The notes beneath the pieces are model-generated. The model did no database searches, was not told the origin of the DNA, and saw only the letters and a list, made by a program, of their open reading frames with translations. Shown here piece after piece: positions 8,310-17,053 of a stretch of DNA of 64,000 nucleotides. Source of the stretch: JAOSJL01 sp963704035 (lineage in GTDB: Bacteria; Actinomycetota; Acidimicrobiia; IMCC26256; JAOSJL01); NCBI GenBank assembly GCA_963704035.1, contig CAVPGR010000002.1, positions 1-64,000 on the forward strand, given 5' to 3'. The translations under genes were made by a program, and so were the position numbers. Each line of letters starts with the position of its first letter. Positions within the stretch are counted from its first letter, which is position 1.

Positions 8310-8612
8310 ATGTCCGTTGTGATCATTCGAGTGATTCGGAGCTTTCGGGGTCGAGCCGCTGAACGGCTGTTCGACCGCAGGCACGCTCCACGATTGTCCG
8401 CTGATCTGCAACGAAGAGCGCTGCGAAAACTCCGGATGCTTGATGCGGCCGAGAGGCTCGATGACCTGCGTGTTCCACCTGGCAACCGCCTCGAGCGGCT
8501 GCACGGTGACCGTTCGGGGCAGCACAGCATCCGTATTTACCAGCAGTGGAGGGTCTGCTTTCGCTGGCGGTCGGGAGACGCGTACGAGGTGGAGATCGTT
8601 GACTACCACTAG
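8310..8612 (+). CDS. higB: HigB/RelE-type toxin of a toxin-antitoxin pair
   Basis: 100-residue protein of the HigB branch of the RelE superfamily, predicted ribosome-dependent mRNA endonuclease. Recognisable parts are LRKLRMLDAAERLDDLRVPP, NRLERLHGDRSGQHSIRI and the C-terminal WRVCFRWRSGDAYEVEIVDY, the usual final strands of the fold. The toxin precedes the antitoxin, the reverse of most TA operons but normal for higBA; the gap is 9 bp and both genes share a frame. In copy 2 an in-frame deletion joins this gene to higA. The start may also be GTG a few codons downstream. Confidence 0.9.
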   Translation: MSVVIIRVIRSFRGRAAERLFDRRHAPRLSADLQRRALRKLRMLDAAERLDDLRVPPGNRLERLHGDRSGQHSIRIYQQWRVCFRWRSGDAYEVEIVDYH

Positions 8613-8621
8613 GGGCTTCTG

Positions 8622-8918
8622 ATGGCGAAGAGGCTTGCAGCGGTGCATCCGGGTGAAGTCCTGCTCGAGGAGTTCGTGGAGGCAATGGGGATCAGCCAGT
8701 ACCGCGTGGCCACCGATATCTGTGTCTCTCCTCGACGGATCAATGAGATCGTGCACGGTGAGCGGGGGATCTCGGCTGACACCGCTTTGAGGCTCGCCCG
8801 GTACTTCGGGACGAGCGAGAGGTTCTGGCTGAATCTTCAGGCGCAGTACGACCTCGACGTCGAACGCGATCGGCTCGGTCGACGCCTGGAACAAGAGGTC
8901 GCTCCCCGCGCCGGGTAG
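8622..8918 (+). CDS. higA: HigA antitoxin, XRE-type HTH
   Basis: 98-residue antitoxin with the HigA signature: AAVHPGEVLLEEFVEAMGIS at the start, then the helix-turn-helix SQYRVATDICVSPRRINEIV with HGERGISADTALRLARYFG, and a C-terminal toxin-contact helix FWLNLQAQYDLD. It should neutralise HigB and repress the operon. It stands directly before repeat R4. Nothing recognisable is coded in 8919-9296 besides R4 and a 45-bp motif near 8958-9003 that recurs at 21852-21897 and 34036-34082. Confidence 0.92.
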   Translation: MAKRLAAVHPGEVLLEEFVEAMGISQYRVATDICVSPRRINEIVHGERGISADTALRLARYFGTSERFWLNLQAQYDLDVERDRLGRRLEQEVAPRAG

Positions 8919-9045
8919 CTCTGCGCCGAGGATCGTCGACGAACCGAAGTGATCTGCAGTTGACGACTCCCCGATCCCCAAACGAGACCGGCAACCGCTC
9001 AGCGCACCTCGTTCGTGCCGCGGTTTCGACGCACGCATTGAAGAC

Positions 9046-9154
9046 GCGTTCTGAGATCGGCGAAATCCGTTCCGAGCGCGCTCTACGGCCGTTGCGGCGA
9101 GCGTTCTCTACCGGCCCCACGAGGGCGGGGGATGTAGAAAACGTGGTCGAAAAC
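9046..9154 (+). repeat. Hairpin repeat R4, with tail to about 9200
   Basis: Full member with a GTTCTGAG/GTTCCGAG pair, the hairpin TTCTCTACCGGCCCCACGAG / GGCGGGGGATGTAGAAAA and the end ACGTGGTCGAAAAC. The tail CTCTCGGCACGTTGATCGAC ... GAATCTACCGG is of the subtype shared with R5, R6 and R10. Confidence 0.85.
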
Positions 9155-9296
9155 CTCTCGGCACGTTGATCGACATCCGATTCTGCGTCGAATCTACCGG
9201 CCGGGAGCCGTCGCGGAGTTCCGGGACAGGTCCGTTGCGCGTATACGAGCGTGTTGGGGCGCGGTGATCTGGCCGGTCGGTTGTTCCGGGCCTGGA

Positions 9297-9475
9297 TCAG
9301 GCAGCGGTCGCCAGCCGGTCGGCTGGCCGGCCTCGGAAGCGGAGCCGGTGACGGTGAAGTGTGAGCGAGTTGACCATGAGGGCGTAGCCGAGGACGTTCA
9401 CGAGTTGCCGGCGGCGGCCGGTGCTGTGGGCTCGGCGCAGGTAGAGGGTGTCGTCTTCGGCGGTGCCGTCGAGCG
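9297..9475 (-). pseudogene. Transposase C-terminal tail, remnant T3
   Basis: Minus-strand end of the repeat-associated transposase with its stop at 9297-9299. Reading inward it encodes DRLATAA, HRHRLRFRGRPAD, LVNVLGYALMVNSLTL and DDTLYLRRAHS. It is cut at about 9475, where it joins a truncated GYD-domain gene. It is near identical to T6 in copy 2, which is followed by different DNA. Confidence 0.6.
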
Positions 9476-9499
9476 AAGCTGGACGCAGCGCTGCAGCAG

Positions 9500-9719
9500 A
9501 TGCGCACTGGGCGGGAGTCTGGAGGCGTTCTACTTCGCCTTCGGCGACGACGACGTGGTCGGCATCGCCGATCTGCCCGACAACGCGACCGCCGCCGCCT
9601 TTGCGATGGAGATCTCGTCCTCGGGTCGGGTGGCGGTGTCGACGACGGTACTGCTGACGCCCGACGAGCTTGATCGCTCGGGCGACAAGAAGAGCGGCTG
9701 GCGGGCCCCCGGGGCCTGA
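9500..9719 (+). pseudogene. GYD-domain protein, N-terminally truncated copy
   Basis: The last 70 or so codons match the complete 106-residue gene at 23076-23396: GGSLEAFYFAFGDDDVVG, IADLPDNATAAAFAMEISS and LTPDELDRSGDKKSGW. The first third is gone and the frame is joined to the transposase remnant T3, so any product would begin with antisense transposase sequence. Compared with copy 2, about 630 bp are missing here, including a whole SRPBCC gene. Confidence 0.75.
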
Positions 9720-9828
9720 GCGTCGGGCGACAGCTCACCGGCCCTCTGGTCTTTTCGTACGCCCGGGAGGGTTCAGGTGGCGGTCGCCAGCCGGTCAAGT
9801 GGTCGTTGTCGGCGGAGGTCTGAACCGC

Positions 9829-10122
9829 CTACTTGGCGATCTTGCCCAAGCCTGTTTGCAGTTCCTCTCGGTTCATACAGGGCGACAACTCGACACGGGC
9901 ATCGAGGTTCTGGAACAACGGCTCCGCGATCGACGGGATGTCCGACGTGTCTGTGAGATCGAAGACCACGAACGCGCACCGACTCCCCTCGCTTGTCAGG
10001 AAGTAGACGGCCTCGGGCTGAATTTCGCCGAACAGTGCCTCGAGGGTCGTCGGCAACGAACCGTCCTCGATGCCCTTGTTGCCGGCTTCGACGGGAATCT
10101 CAACCTGCATCATCGTGCGCAT
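9829..10122 (-). CDS. Small conserved protein, 97 aa, copy 1
   Basis: 97-residue protein with no name I can give with certainty. Readable pattern: an MMQVEIPVEAGNKGI start, a central EAVYFLTSEGSRCAFVVFDL and a C-terminal IAEPLFQNLDARVELSPCMN. The alternating strands and helices suggest a small ferredoxin-like dimeric alpha/beta barrel, in keeping with the GYD-domain gene next door, with which it is convergent. The frame is intact and about 96% identical to the copy at 23506-23799, which suggests both are still under selection or the duplication is recent. Confidence 0.75.
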   Translation of the reverse strand: MRTMMQVEIPVEAGNKGIEDGSLPTTLEALFGEIQPEAVYFLTSEGSRCAFVVFDLTDTSDIPSIAEPLFQNLDARVELSPCMNREELQTGLGKIAK

Positions 10123-10254
10123 TCTCCGACCTCCTGATTGGTGCTGACCTACGAGTGTCCCGGCCCGCTGACTGTCGTGTCAATCGTCGTGCGCTGACCG
10201 AGAGATTCGCTACCGCAATGACCTGGAAACCGGTCGGACGCTGGAGTTCACCGT

Positions 10255-10363
10255 GCGTCCCGAGATCGGCGAAATCCATTCCGAACCTGCTCCACAGGCC
10301 TTGAAGCACACGTTTTCTACCGGCCCCACGAGGGCGGGGGATGTAGAAGACGTGGTCGAAAAC
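10255..10363 (+). repeat. Hairpin repeat R5, with tail to about 10410
   Basis: Member with GTCCCGAG/ATTCCGAAC direct repeats (the most diverged pair) and the hairpin ACGTTTTCTACCGGCCCCAC / GGGGGATGTAGAAGACGT, in which the stem extends to 11 bp with one mismatch. The tail ends in GAATCTACCGGCCC. The stretch 10411-10598 has a short direct repeat GGTGCACATCT at about 10540 and 10560 and no gene. Confidence 0.85.
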
Positions 10364-10598
10364 TTCTCGACACCGTGATCGACACCTGATTCTGGGTCGA
10401 ATCTACCGGCCCGGAGCGGTCGCGCTGACCCGAGATCGCCCCCATGTGCGCATGGAAGCGCGATCTGGCCAGATCGAAATGAAGGGATTATCCCGGGGTG
10501 GGAATCGGGGGATATGCTCCCGGCCGGCAGCGATCTGCCTGGTGCACATCTCCCGGCCTGGTGCACATCTTCCGGACGGACGTGGAAGCGTCCGGCCG

Positions 10599-13500
10599 AT
10601 GAGTGAGAGGACGATGCACGTGGGCCGAACCTCGGCACGGTTGGCGGGTGTGATCATGCTGGTCATCAGCACGATCGGTGCGATGACGGTGGCCGGCGCG
10701 GCCGAGGAAGCGGTCGACGATACGACGAGCACCACGACCGAACTGTCGAGTCCTCCGCCGACCGGAACAACGACCGAGTCCTCGCCCGACGTGTCCGCGG
10801 CCGAGCCGGCTGCGGAGCCGACCGTTCCCGACACCTCCACGACCGTCGCGCCGTCCCGCTCCGAGACGACGTTGGCTCCCGCAGCCGGCGATGCGGTCGA
10901 TACTCTCGCCGCGTCGGCGGTTCCGTCATGCGACGTGCTGCCTCCGTCCTACAGTCCGCCGACCTACTGCAACTCCGGAGTCATCGGCGGCGACACGGCC
11001 CCCGCGTTGCCGGAGTGCCCACCCGGGCTGCTGGGCGAGCGGATCCGTCCGTGTATCAGAACGCTCACCGACGGCCGAGCCCCTGCCGCCTCGTTCCCCT
11101 CATCGATCGACGGGAACACGGGCGGGCCCTTCACGATCAACTGGAACCTGCCGGATATGTGCGACTTCACCAAACCCGGCCAGTCCTATCCCTGCCTGGT
11201 GAGCGGTTGGAGTCCACTGGTTTGGGTGTTCCCCAACCTGCCCGAGGGGATCGTCATCCCCCAGACGTTGTACTCCGAGATCCTTCCTGCAGACCCGAGC
11301 TGCGTGGCCTACGCGCCGTCGACCTGCCAATGGACGATCACGCCGGACAAGTTCGGTTACGGGTCGCTCGTGTCACCGGGCACGGCGGTGATTTCCCTTC
11401 GGGCCACCGTCGCGTTCGCTCAGACGGAATGGGTCGACGTCACCGCCCAGGGCGCCATCCCGGTGCGGGACGGCGGCACCTCCACGCCCCCGACCGCCTC
11501 GTTCGCCGCGGAGGAGCAGTCCACCGGCTCACTCACCTGGCTGTTCGACGGGTCCGGGTCGACGGCGACCGGCGCCACCATCACGAAGTGGGACTGGAAC
11601 TTCGGCCATGCGGGCGCAGAGGCCACCGCAACGGGCAAGAACGTCAACCACACCTTCCCCGCCCCCGGTGTCTACGACGTGACCCTCACCGTGACCGATT
11701 CGAACGGGCAGACGAACTCGCTCGAACGCACGCTGAGTGTCGCGCTCCCGATCACGGTCAACTCCACTGCTGACACGGCCAACGCGCCCGCGTCGGGCAA
11801 GACCTGCGACACCGGGAACACCGTAGGGCCCAGCGACGATCCCGAGTGCACGCTGCGTGCCGCGCTGCAGGCCGCCAACGCCGGCGGCGGTTCGTCGATC
11901 GAGTTCGACGTCCCCGCGGTCGGGGTGCCCGACATCGCCCTCACCGACCGCCTTCCCCGCGCCACCGTGCCCCTCAAGGTCAACGGGGCATCGCAACCGG
12001 GCGGGTTCGTCCAGCTCTCGAGCACAACCAACACGTTCGATGCACTCCAGCTCGACGGTGCGAACAGCGAGGCGACAGGCCTCGTGTTCAAGGGCTTCAA
12101 CGACGCGCTCCGCATCGGCGGCCGCGACACTGAGGTGACCGGTAACCGGTTCGGCACCACGGCCGACGGCAAGACCGCGGTGCTCCAACCCAATGAGGCC
12201 ATCGTCACGGCCGCGACGCTCAACACGGAGATCACTGACAACGTGATCACGGCCAAGAAGATCGGCGTGCATGCAACCAGCAGTTCCACCGGCACTGTGG
12301 CCGACAACCGGATCGGCGTCTCGGCCGACAAGAAGCCTCTCGACCCGGCCACGGCGGTCGGCGTGTCGGTCGACGGCGCCGGCGTCTGGACAGTCTCGGG
12401 CAACACGTTGCGAACGAGCCAGATCGGGGTGATTCTGCGGGGCGGTTCCGCCACCGGGTCGCGGGTCAACGGCAACCACGTGGGCAACGCCTCAGGGACG
12501 ACTCTGCTCGGCAGCACCGGGGTCGGCATCTGGATCGACGGTGTCCCCGGCGCGGAGGTCGGCGGCAACGTCGTCACCACGGTGCCGGACGAGTCCGAAC
12601 CACTCGCGGTCCGGATCCAATCGGTGGACATCGTGGTGACCGGCATGCCTCAGAACGACCCGGCCACCAACACGCCACCGAGCAACTCCGTCCCGGTGAC
12701 AGGTGTCAGCAGCGGCGGGGGCGCCACCGTCTCGTCCAACACTGTCGGCGTCCTGGCAGACGGAACGACCTCGGGCGCAGGGTCGGGGATCAACGTGATC
12801 GCCGAGGCCCACGGGGTGGAGGTGTCGGGCAACCACGTGGCGGGCCACATCTTCCAGGGATTCGGCATCGGCAAAGAGATCGGCGTGTCGGGCGCGGACA
12901 GAGCCACCATCGAGAACAACAGGATCGGCACCACCGCCGACCAGCGAGCCTCGATCGCCTCCGGCGACGGCGTCGATCTCAGCGGTGCCGACGACACGAA
13001 AATCACGAACAACACCATCTCTCCAGGGGAGAGGGAAAGCGCGGTGCTCCTGACGAGATCCCTTACCGACAGCGGGCCCGGCAGTCTCCGCACCACGATC
13101 GCCGGCAACCGCATCGGCATCAGCGCCACCGGCGCCGATGTCGGCTCGGGTGAGAGCGCGTACGGCGTGAGCGTCTGGGAGGGCAGCGAAGACACCACGA
13201 TCGGACCCGGCAACGTCATCAGCAACCTCAGCTTCGGGACGGGCGTCTCCATCTCCGGTGGCACCAGGACCACGGTCACCGGGAACCGGATCGGGACCAA
13301 CCTGTCGGGCAGCGCCGCGTCGGGCGGCTCCAGTAATCAGAACGGGATCAGGAGCTTCAAGGGTGATGAGATCCTCATCGACGGGAACGTCGTCGGCGGC
13401 GGCGCGGATGGGATCAGCTTGTTGGGCCCTGGCACTTCCGAGATCCGCGACAACTACGTCGGACGCGCCCAGGCGGGCCAGTCCATCCCGAACAGGATCG

Positions 13501-14744
13501 GCATCGAGGTGGACAACGGCACGTCGTACATTCACGGCAACAAAGTGGAAAACAACGGTACACAGGGGATCGACATCCGCGCCGCCGCCAAGGCGCGGCT
13601 CAGGTCGAACTTCACCTGGAACAACCGCACCGGTCTCTCCCCCCAGGGAGGGCTGGCGGTGGCCGGTGGTCCCCCAGCGCCGACCGTTGCCGTGGTGCAG
13701 GCCTACTTCGGGAGCGAGGCGCGTCGCTGGATCGTCGTGGAGTCCGCTGTGGAGGGGACGCTCGAGCTGTTCGCCAACCCGTACTGCGCCAACGAGGGCT
13801 TCCAGACTCAACTGGTGAGAAAGGAGTTCATCGAGAACGGGACCACAGCGATCTACGCCCCCACCGGTGAAGCCGCAGGCGGGATCACCGCCACCATCAC
13901 CACGCTCGACGGCACAACGAGCTCGATGGGCTTCAAGCAGGGCCGCACGTCGAACTACTCGACCTGCGCCACCCCGACGACCTATCCCGACACGTCGGGA
14001 ACCGGCATTCCCGACATCATCCAGACCGCTCTCGGCGGCGACCCCAGCAACCCCAAGAAGGTCGTCTTCCCCAGCGACGAGATGAACCCGGTCACGCTGT
14101 TCACGTCGGAGGGTCGCTTCGTCGAGGTCCGCCCGGTGACCCGCCCGGGTCCGCCGGGCCTGAGCTTCCCGGTGGGGATCTTCTCGTTCAAGGTGACGGA
14201 CCTGCCCCCAGGTGGACGGACGCTGGTCGGCGTCGACAGCGAGGTCCGCTCGCTCGGCTACTGGCGCTTCGGCCCTCTGTACGAGGGAGGCACGCCGACC
14301 TGGTATCCGTTCGACTACCTCTCGCAATTCGACCTGGGCGCCGAGCCCGTGAACCCATCGACCTTCGGTACCACCAACCAGTGGATCCTCCACCTCCAGG
14401 ACGGCCAGTACGGCGATGACGACTTCACCGAGAACGGCACGATCGTCGATCCTGGTGCCCCGGCCAATGGAGAACCGACCGGTACGACACCAACGACGAC
14501 ACCGACCGGCGGTACACCGGCCAATGGCGAACCGACCGGTTCGACACCAACGACCGCCCAGACCGACGGTGACCCCCCGAGCACACCGACCACTGACGCC
14601 ACGGACCAGGGCACGTTGCCTCGCACCGGCGGGAACCCCCGGCCCCTCGTCGCCCTCGGGGTGGCGCTCATCGCCGCGGGCATCGGCGTCCTCAGCGGTC
14701 GGCGAAGGCTCACCGGGGGGAGTGTGTCGCCGCACGTACCCTGA
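10599..14744 (+). CDS. Large surface protein: PKD, CSLREA, parallel beta-helix, LPRTG anchor
   Basis: 1381 residues from ATG 10599, the start that gives a proper signal peptide (SARLAGVIMLVISTIGAMTV, then AGA). Next come a Thr/Ser/Pro-rich stretch and a PKD-like domain around residues 290-380 (KWDWNFGH, FPAPGVYDVTLTVTDSNG). A CSLREA-type region follows (ITVNSTADTA, ECTLRAALQAAN), then about 700 residues of right-handed beta-helix repeats of the form V-x-G-N-x-I/V-G-x. A Thr/Pro spacer carries two PANGEPTG(T/S)TPTT units, and the sorting signal is LPRTGG, a hydrophobic helix, then RRR. A sortase should link it to the cell wall. No sortase gene lies in the window. It is the one large module present once. 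Confidence 0.9.
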   Translation: MSERTMHVGRTSARLAGVIMLVISTIGAMTVAGAAEEAVDDTTSTTTELSSPPPTGTTTESSPDVSAAEPAAEPTVPDTSTTVAPSRSETTLAPAAGDAVDTLAASAVPSCDVLPPSYSPPTYCNSGVIGGDTAPALPECPPGLLGERIRPCIRTLTDGRAPAASFPSSIDGNTGGPFTINWNLPDMCDFTKPGQSYPCLVSGWSPLVWVFPNLPEGIVIPQTLYSEILPADPSCVAYAPSTCQWTITPDKFGYGSLVSPGTAVISLRATVAFAQTEWVDVTAQGAIPVRDGGTSTPPTASFAAEEQSTGSLTWLFDGSGSTATGATITKWDWNFGHAGAEATATGKNVNHTFPAPGVYDVTLTVTDSNGQTNSLERTLSVALPITVNSTADTANAPASGKTCDTGNTVGPSDDPECTLRAALQAANAGGGSSIEFDVPAVGVPDIALTDRLPRATVPLKVNGASQPGGFVQLSSTTNTFDALQLDGANSEATGLVFKGFNDALRIGGRDTEVTGNRFGTTADGKTAVLQPNEAIVTAATLNTEITDNVITAKKIGVHATSSSTGTVADNRIGVSADKKPLDPATAVGVSVDGAGVWTVSGNTLRTSQIGVILRGGSATGSRVNGNHVGNASGTTLLGSTGVGIWIDGVPGAEVGGNVVTTVPDESEPLAVRIQSVDIVVTGMPQNDPATNTPPSNSVPVTGVSSGGGATVSSNTVGVLADGTTSGAGSGINVIAEAHGVEVSGNHVAGHIFQGFGIGKEIGVSGADRATIENNRIGTTADQRASIASGDGVDLSGADDTKITNNTISPGERESAVLLTRSLTDSGPGSLRTTIAGNRIGISATGADVGSGESAYGVSVWEGSEDTTIGPGNVISNLSFGTGVSISGGTRTTVTGNRIGTNLSGSAASGGSSNQNGIRSFKGDEILIDGNVVGGGADGISLLGPGTSEIRDNYVGRAQAGQSIPNRIGIEVDNGTSYIHGNKVENNGTQGIDIRAAAKARLRSNFTWNNRTGLSPQGGLAVAGGPPAPTVAVVQAYFGSEARRWIVVESAVEGTLELFANPYCANEGFQTQLVRKEFIENGTTAIYAPTGEAAGGITATITTLDGTTSSMGFKQGRTSNYSTCATPTTYPDTSGTGIPDIIQTALGGDPSNPKKVVFPSDEMNPVTLFTSEGRFVEVRPVTRPGPPGLSFPVGIFSFKVTDLPPGGRTLVGVDSEVRSLGYWRFGPLYEGGTPTWYPFDYLSQFDLGAEPVNPSTFGTTNQWILHLQDGQYGDDDFTENGTIVDPGAPANGEPTGTTPTTTPTGGTPANGEPTGSTPTTAQTDGDPPSTPTTDATDQGTLPRTGGNPRPLVALGVALIAAGIGVLSGRRRLTGGSVSPHVP

Positions 14745-14796
14745 CCGATCCGGGCGCAGACCCGCCGTCACGCCGGTCCGAACCGTGCAGCGGTCG

Positions 14797-14844
14797 ACCT
14801 CTCGACACGTTGATCGACACCCGATTCTGCGTCGAATCTACCGG
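14797..14844 (+). repeat. Partial hairpin repeat R6 (tail only)
   Basis: Only the tail subtype is left: CTCTCGACACGTTGATCGAC followed by CCGATTCTGCGTCGAATCTA and CCGGTCAAC. It matches the tail of R10 and its right flank (GCTCAC...GCAATTG...GACGCGAGA...GACCGCGCTGATC). The hairpin half is missing. It is directly followed by transposase remnant T4, and no gene is seen in 14745-14904. Confidence 0.7.
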
Positions 14845-14904
14845 TCAACGGCGGCTGCGAAGCTCACAAGCGAGCAATTGCGCCCGTAGACGCGAGAGCG
14901 ACCG

Positions 14905-15075
14905 CGCTGATCCGACCGGTTGGGTCGTCCCTTGGGCCCCGCAGAGATAGAGCGTGCCGTCGAGTGCGCGGTGAATGGACTCGGCGTCGTTGCGACGGCG
15001 GAAGAGATCGGTGAAGTCGGGATCGGTCGGACGTTCTCGGGGCGGTTAGCCCTGTGGGCGATGTTGTCGGCGGTG
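14905..15075 (-). pseudogene. Transposase remnant T4
   Basis: Minus-strand fragment that encodes DLFRRRNDAESIHRALDGTL and then SISAG, overlapping the middle of T2. Both the C-terminal LVNVLG end and the N-terminus are missing. It sits between the R6 tail and the Fic promoter. Confidence 0.55.
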
Positions 15076-15117
15076 GCACGAGTCCCATCTGGCGCCGGAA
15101 AGCGCGACCAACCAGAC

Positions 15118-15158
15118 GGTGTTATCATTTACTTAACTAGGTGAAAAGGAGGGAGACG
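15118..15158 (+). promoter_or_regulatory. Promoter/RBS region of the Fic gene
   Basis: An AT-rich stretch (TGTTATCATTTACTTAACTA) stands out from the G/C-rich background. It is followed by AAAAGGAGGGAG, a strong Shine-Dalgarno sequence 6 to 9 nt before the two candidate GTG starts at 15159 and 15162. This decides the start against the longer GTG 15141 frame, which would contain the Shine-Dalgarno itself. Confidence 0.55.
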
Positions 15159-16391
15159 GTGGTGTCAGGTACCTCGCCGGAGAAGCGCCTGGAGGAATCG
15201 AACGCAGCCGAATGGCCGCCGGTCGAGTACGAGTCGCTTCCTTGGGGTAGGTCCTATCAGCCGGGCCAGGCTTCGCGAGCGGAGATCCGCGCTCACTCCG
15301 GTCCCTATCGTGCCGCCGTTGTCCCCGAGATCGCCGCGCGGGATCTGAGCCTGCCCGGGATAGTGGCTGCCGCAGCGAGTGATGCCGCCGCGGAGTTGTC
15401 GCGCTTTGACGCAGAGCTGGGCAGTGAAATCGCTCCGTTCGGTGCTGTTCTCTTGAGGTCGGAGGCAGCGGCGAGTTCGCAGATCGAGAACCTGACCGCG
15501 TCCGCTCGCGCAATCGTGGAAGCGGAGCTCGGGGTGAGGCCACGTCGCAATGCCGGCCTCATCGTCGCGAACACTCGCACCATGGAGGCTGCGGTGGCGC
15601 TGTCGGGACAGCTCGATGCTGACTCGATCCTGACGATGCATCGTGCACTCATGGAGGATGATGCCCCCCGGATTGCGGGCCGTTGGCGCACTGAGCAGGT
15701 GTGGATCGGCGGGGGGTCGATCGGGCCACACGAGGCGTTGTTCGTTCCGCCGCATGACCGCCGGGTGGTTGCAGGAATCGCAGACCTCGTCAGATTCATG
15801 GGTCGCGACGATCTGCCCGCGCTGCCGCACGCGGCGATAGCGCACGCTCAATTCGAGACGATTCATCCCTTCCCTGATGGCAACGGGCGCACCGGAAGGG
15901 CACTCGTCCACGCCATGCTGAGGAACAAGGCCCTGACCCGCAACGTCACGGTGCCCGTCTCGGCAGGGCTGCTCGCTGACACGCAGCGATACTTCGACGC
16001 ACTCGGTACCTATCGGGCGGGCGATCCGTCGGAGATCGTGGACCAATTCAGTTCGGCTGCCTTCGCAGCAATCGACAATGGTCGTCGCCTTGTTGGGACG
16101 CTGCGAGACCTGAGAGCGAGCTGGGATGACCGGGTGCGCGCCCGTCGCGACTCAGCGGCGTGGCGCGTCGCCGACCTCCTACTGCGCCACCCCGTTGTCA
16201 ATGCGGCGCTCGTCGCGGATGAGTTGGGGATCGACACCCCCAACGTGTACCGCCAGATCGTTCCTCTCGAGGAGGCAGGGGTGCTCAAGGAATTCACCGA
16301 CCAGAAGCGCAATCGTGTGTGGCGATCCCCCGAGGTCCTAACAGCCCTCGACGACTTTGCTCGACGCGCGGGGCGACGAACCGGGAACTGA
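15159..16391 (+). CDS. Fic family AMP-transferase-like protein (complete)
   Basis: About 410 residues, a usual length for stand-alone Fic proteins. An N-terminal Fic_N region carries the inhibitory motif SSQIEN, matching (S/T)xxxE(G/N), so activity is probably self-restrained. The catalytic motif HPFPDGNGRTGR is complete, with the His that starts transfer of AMP (or another nucleotide part) to a target hydroxyl. The C-terminus is a winged helix (VADLLLRHPVVNAALVADEL). Such proteins act as toxins or regulators in the cytoplasm; target unknown. Copies of its 3' end are at 1-237 and 27403-27690, always with a repeat right after the stop. Confidence 0.92.
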   Translation: MVSGTSPEKRLEESNAAEWPPVEYESLPWGRSYQPGQASRAEIRAHSGPYRAAVVPEIAARDLSLPGIVAAAASDAAAELSRFDAELGSEIAPFGAVLLRSEAAASSQIENLTASARAIVEAELGVRPRRNAGLIVANTRTMEAAVALSGQLDADSILTMHRALMEDDAPRIAGRWRTEQVWIGGGSIGPHEALFVPPHDRRVVAGIADLVRFMGRDDLPALPHAAIAHAQFETIHPFPDGNGRTGRALVHAMLRNKALTRNVTVPVSAGLLADTQRYFDALGTYRAGDPSEIVDQFSSAAFAAIDNGRRLVGTLRDLRASWDDRVRARRDSAAWRVADLLLRHPVVNAALVADELGIDTPNVYRQIVPLEEAGVLKEFTDQKRNRVWRSPEVLTALDDFARRAGRRTGN

Positions 16392-16397
16392 TCAGGC

Positions 16398-16486
16398 GCG
16401 TTCCGAGATCGGCGAAAACCGTTCCGAGTCTGCCCTCTGACCCTTGCCCGGAGTGTTTTCTACCGGTCCCACGAGGGCGGGGGTTT
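16398..16486 (+). repeat. Hairpin repeat R7, cut at the hairpin
   Basis: Matches R1 through the left hairpin arm and inner stem (TTTTCTACCGGTCCCACGAG, GGCGGGGG), then stops at TTTGT and continues as tetR sequence. R1 has TTGT at 330-333 and tetR has TTGT at 1285-1288, so the junction fits a deletion at a 4-bp microhomology. Confidence 0.8.
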
Positions 16487-16736
16487 GTGATCGAGCGCCT
16501 CGTAGCCGGACGGTCATCGATTCATCGACATAGCGAAGAGCGGCCAGCAGGATCTCGTCCTTGTTGTCGAAGTAGTGCGTCACGCAGCCGGTCGTGCAGC
16601 CCGCGGCCTGTGCGATGTCGACCATCGTGACCTGGTCGATCCCCATCTCCGCGATGGCTTCCGCAGCTCCGGCTGCGATCTCTCGGCGCTTCTCTTCGTG
16701 GTCGACGAGCTTGGGCACGGGAATCAGACCGTGCAC
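16487..16736 (-). pseudogene. TetR regulator remnant, copy 2
   Basis: The first 75 codons of the tetR gene at 870-1538 are kept, with the whole helix-turn-helix (DIAQAAGCTTGCVTHYFDNK). A 3-base loss alters the end, and the ligand-binding domain is replaced by read-through into R7. A truncated DNA-binding domain could in principle still be made, but without the dimer domain it should not work as a regulator. Its ATG (16736) still overlaps the amine oxidase remnant. Confidence 0.8.
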
Positions 16737-16978
16737 CCGATGTCGGGTGCGGCGCCGGTCGACAGTGATTTCCCGGGACTGGAGGAGCCTCCTGGCTTCG
16801 CGAGACTGAGAGGAAGGCCCCGTGAACGGTGCCGTAGTAGTTCCTTTCGGTTGCCTCGCCGGCGAACAGGACCCGATCGTCGAGCGGTTCCGCTAGCGTG
16901 TCCACGTCGGCGGGACTCCCACCGACCGGGATGTAGCTGTACGAGCCGCGCGAAGGTACCGGTCCAGTACGTGGTCCC
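16724..16978 (-). pseudogene. Amine oxidase C-terminal remnant, copy 2
   Basis: Keeps the end of the oxidase at 1526-2986: RGSYSYIPVGGSPADVDTLA, RVLFAGEATERNYYGTVHG and a damaged C-terminus. Indels change the frame in the last 30 codons (GAFLSVSRSQ...). The upstream 400 codons and the operator palindrome are missing, and the sequence runs straight into repeat R8. Not functional. Confidence 0.8.
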
Positions 16979-16995
16979 ACCCTGCAGCCCATGGC

Positions 16996-17053
16996 CCACG
17001 TGTTCTCTACCGGCCCCACGAGGGCGGGGCATGTAGAAAACGTGGTCGAAAAC
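16996..17053 (+). repeat. Hairpin repeat R8 (right half), with tail to about 17100
   Basis: Begins in the hairpin (CCACGTGTTCTCTACCGGCC ... GCATGTAGAAAACGTGG), where the outer arms pair over 12 or more bases. The left direct-repeat half is missing. The tail (GAATCTACCGGCCGGTGG, then TCGTTGCGGAGCCCAGGAG) matches that of R2, so R8 is the copy-2 counterpart of R2. Confidence 0.8.

Noticed and set aside
12492..14771. Long open frame antisense to the surface protein gene
   Set aside because: 759 codons are open on the minus strand, but the composition (Arg, Gly, Asp, Val) is that of a G/C-rich shadow frame, and the plus strand has clear domains and signals.
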